Positions 61,929-64,000 of a DNA stretch of 64,000 nt are shown one piece after another. The notes under the pieces are model-generated. The model made no database searches and was not told the origin of the DNA. It saw nothing but the letters and a program-made list of their open reading frames with translations. The position numbers and the translations under genes were made by a program. Every line of letters starts with the position of its first letter. The first letter of the stretch is position 1. The stretch covers positions 1 to 64,000 of the forward strand of contig DIYM01000085.1 in NCBI GenBank assembly GCA_002429045.1, written 5' to 3'. The stretch comes from Phycisphaerales bacterium UBA6054. GTDB taxonomy: Bacteria > Planctomycetota > Phycisphaerae > Phycisphaerales > UBA1924.

Positions 61929-61947
61929 CCAGGAAAGACTTTCCTGG
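61929..61947. promoter_or_regulatory. perfect inverted repeat upstream of the LacI-family gene
   Basis: CCAGGAAAG, one central A, CTTTCCTGG. A 19-bp symmetric site of this type is a plausible LacI-family operator and lies where the promoter of the gene would be. It could also form an RNA hairpin. Confidence 0.5.
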
Positions 61948-61979
61948 CGAGATCCGCGTGTGCAAGCGCCCCAAAAGAC

Positions 61980-62010
61980 GCTAGAGAAATCCACGAAAGT
62001 TATTTCTAGC
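61980..62010 (-). terminator. possible terminator of the MscS gene
   Basis: Arms GCTAGAAAT and ATTTCTCTAGC (two-base bulge) around about 12 bases. On the minus strand it is followed by GTCTTTTGG, about 70 bases after the MscS stop. Confidence 0.4.
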
Positions 62011-62075
62011 GCCTCTGGACGCGATCCAGGCCCGTGGCTTGACGCGTCGATCTTTCGCTCTTTCGTGACCGCCCG

Positions 62076-63917
62076 CTACCCGTCGCCCCGGGGCTCGAAC
62101 TCGCCCTCGAACTCCTCGCGGTACCGCACCGGACCGGGCTTCCGCTCCTTCCAATGCTGACCCCGCGTGATGTCCCGGGCGGCCGAGACCCCCTGACGCA
62201 GCGCGCGCCACTCGGCGTCGCGATCCGGCGCCGTGCCCGGGTCTTCGCCCGGGCCGCCCCCCGCACGCTCCAGGTACAGCGTCTGCGTCGGGAACGCGAA
62301 CTCCACGCCCAGACGCTCGGCCAGCCGCATGACGTCGAGGATGAACCGGTGACGCTCGCGCAACTCGATCGCCCAATCCGGGCACTCGAAGAACATGTAC
62401 ACCAGCACATCCACCGAGTGCGCCCCGAGCCCGTTCACCCACACGTGGTAGTAGTCTTTCCGCGTGTACGGGTGCTGCACGATCAGCTCACGCACGCCAG
62501 CGCAGTACGCGTCGAGCTTGTCGGGCGGGGTGCCGTAGGTCAGGCTCAGCGTCGTCTTGTAGCGCCGGTACCGACGCCGCCCGTAGTTGTCGACCTGCGC
62601 ACGCACAAGCGACGCGTTCGGCATGGTGACCAGCGAGTTGTAGAACGTACGGATCCGGGTCGACCGGAAGCCGAGATCCTCGACCGTGCCCTCGACATCG
62701 TTGACCACGATCCAGTCGCCGATCTCGAACGGGCGGTCGAGGATCACCGACACCGACCCGAAAAAGTTCTCGATCGTGTCCTTGGCCGCGAACGCGACCG
62801 CCAGCCCCCCGATGCCCAGCCCTGTCAGCAGCGGCATGATCTCGATCGAGAAGGCGTTGGCGACATAGATCAGGCCCATCGCCGCGAGGAACACCTTGGC
62901 CGTCCGCTGCAGCAGCGGCACGAGCAGGTCGTCGAACTTCGTGTCGGACTTCGTCGCGTGGCGCGACGCGAACGCCGCCAGCAGATCCGTCAGGTTGAAC
63001 GCCGCCCAGATCGCGCTGAACGCCAGGATCACGCGGACCGCGACCGTCAGGATCCCGGTCGCCGACGGGGCGACCATCCCGCGGTCGAGCACCGCGTACC
63101 ACAGCACGGCGGCGGCGAGGAGGCCGAACGGACGCACCGCGCGCTTGAGCACCGGCGCGTCCACCTCCTGCTCGCGCTTCCGCTCGTACCGGTGCCACAA
63201 CACCGTCAGCACGAAGCGGACCAGCAGATCCAACGCCATGCCGAGCACCACCACAACGAGCAGGAACAGCCACTCCCAATACTCCAGCGTCAGCAGCGTG
63301 CGCCCCGGCCCCTTCAACTGCCCGGGCACCATGTCCCGCAGGCTGGCGCCCAGCGTCAGCGAGACATCCATCCCGCCCCTGTTCGGGGCGAACTGCTCGA
63401 GTTCGCGCGCAAAGCCCTGCGCGCCCTCGATCGTGGACGCCGTGAACCGCCACCCGTCGCCATCGTCGCTGAGCACCACCGACCGGTCCGACGTCCGGGC
63501 GGCGATGTCCGCATGCCACGGCATCCGCTCGGAACGCGGGAAGTAGGTGAACCGGGACTCCTGCGCATCCGACACCGAGAACTGCCGACGCTGGACCGGG
63601 CCGACGCGGTTGAGCACGAACAGCAGATCGGCCGCGTACGCACGCTTGGCCGCGTCAGGCTCGCCCGCGGGAAACCGCATCGACCGGTACGCGTCACCAA
63701 GGGCCTCGGTCTGCCCCCGGCGCACCCGCTCCATGGATTCGAGGAACGAGAACATGGCCGCGGAAGGCGAATCGAACCCCGAGCCAGCCCCGGGCTGCCC
63801 CCCCTCGGATGCGGGCGAGCCCTCCGCAGTCTCGCCCTGCCCGGCCGCGACACCGGCGAACAGTGCGAGCAGAATCGCCGCCGCGAGGGCGCACCAACGG
63901 ATCCGTAGGCTTCTCAT
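62076..63917 (-). CDS. MscS-family mechanosensitive ion channel with periplasmic N-terminal domain
   Basis: 613 residues from ATG 63917. Signal peptide 1-27 (LAAAILLALFAGVAAGQ), a soluble periplasmic part of about 190 residues, five or so membrane helices (about 205-400) and the MscS core: GLGIGGLAVAFAAKDTIENF (pore helix), FEIGDWIVVNDVEGTVEDLG (beta domain) and GLGAHSVDVLVYMFFE (C-terminal cage). It should open under membrane tension. The longer frame to 63980 is not used because the signal peptide begins at 63917. From 63918 to the window end I see no further gene. Confidence 0.9.
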   Translation of the reverse strand: MRSLRIRWCALAAAILLALFAGVAAGQGETAEGSPASEGGQPGAGSGFDSPSAAMFSFLESMERVRRGQTEALGDAYRSMRFPAGEPDAAKRAYAADLLFVLNRVGPVQRRQFSVSDAQESRFTYFPRSERMPWHADIAARTSDRSVVLSDDGDGWRFTASTIEGAQGFARELEQFAPNRGGMDVSLTLGASLRDMVPGQLKGPGRTLLTLEYWEWLFLLVVVVLGMALDLLVRFVLTVLWHRYERKREQEVDAPVLKRAVRPFGLLAAAVLWYAVLDRGMVAPSATGILTVAVRVILAFSAIWAAFNLTDLLAAFASRHATKSDTKFDDLLVPLLQRTAKVFLAAMGLIYVANAFSIEIMPLLTGLGIGGLAVAFAAKDTIENFFGSVSVILDRPFEIGDWIVVNDVEGTVEDLGFRSTRIRTFYNSLVTMPNASLVRAQVDNYGRRRYRRYKTTLSLTYGTPPDKLDAYCAGVRELIVQHPYTRKDYYHVWVNGLGAHSVDVLVYMFFECPDWAIELRERHRFILDVMRLAERLGVEFAFPTQTLYLERAGGGPGEDPGTAPDRDAEWRALRQGVSAARDITRGQHWKERKPGPVRYREEFEGEFEPRGDG

Positions 63918-64000
63918 GCGGCATCGTAACCCCGGCGCCGGCCGAATCGCCCCCCTCCACGCCCGGGGCACTCTTGACATATCGCAACATGTTGAGAAAG

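Overview
The window looks like a piece of chromosome from a marine Phycisphaerae-type planctomycete. GC content is high. Five exported proteins end in the paired 'GC-type' dockerin tail typical of Phycisphaerales, one ends in a PEP-CTERM-like tail, and HAP-type ECF sigma factors sit next to Ser/Thr kinases with TPR tails. This assignment rests on family recognition, not on a marker gene.

Layout. (1) 1-11.85 kb: a partial exported protein, then two paralogous secreted trypsin-like proteases (990-3386 and 10253-11770). They flank a DtxR/MntR-family repressor and a Mn/Zn ABC importer (3872-9632). Both permeases of the importer carry a DtxR-like C-terminal domain, an arrangement related to chlamydial YtgCR. 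(2) 12.3-17.75 kb: a NemR-like TetR repressor and an RND efflux pair (adaptor, pump) that share a 14-nt operator. (3) 17.95-45.16 kb: an accessory island ending in tRNA-Ser(CGA). Four imperfect copies of the tRNA 3' end, at 18.0, 25.85, 32.68 and 37.76 kb, divide it into four cargo blocks. Blocks 1 and 2 repeat the same plan: ECF sigma, kinase, large exported dockerin protein, terminator, att-like copy. Block 3 is an HxlR-controlled redox operon. Block 4 holds an unknown protein, a PEP-CTERM protein, a beta-helix dockerin protein and a DDE transposase. IS and possible integrase remnants lie near the copies. (4) 45.2-64 kb: mostly core genes, namely coaC-rpoZ, a DUF3553 protein, tRNA-Ser(GCT), nitroreductase, hydrolase, GNAT, YceI, an FG-GAP protein, guaA, an RsbW/STAS/MlaE group, UbiA, ribH-nusB-ftsY, a LacI regulator and an MscS channel.

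How the genes fit together. The importer and its repressor form a self-contained metal homeostasis unit, with a shared candidate operator before the repressor gene and before the transport operon. The TetR gene and efflux genes form an autoregulated detoxification unit. In island blocks 1 and 2 a sigma factor and a transmembrane kinase are probably coupled to production of one large cell-surface protein. The most notable features are the permease-repressor fusions, the serial tRNA-Ser att-like copies, and the duplicated sigma-kinase-dockerin blocks. Coordinates of short sites were counted by eye and may be off by one or two bases.
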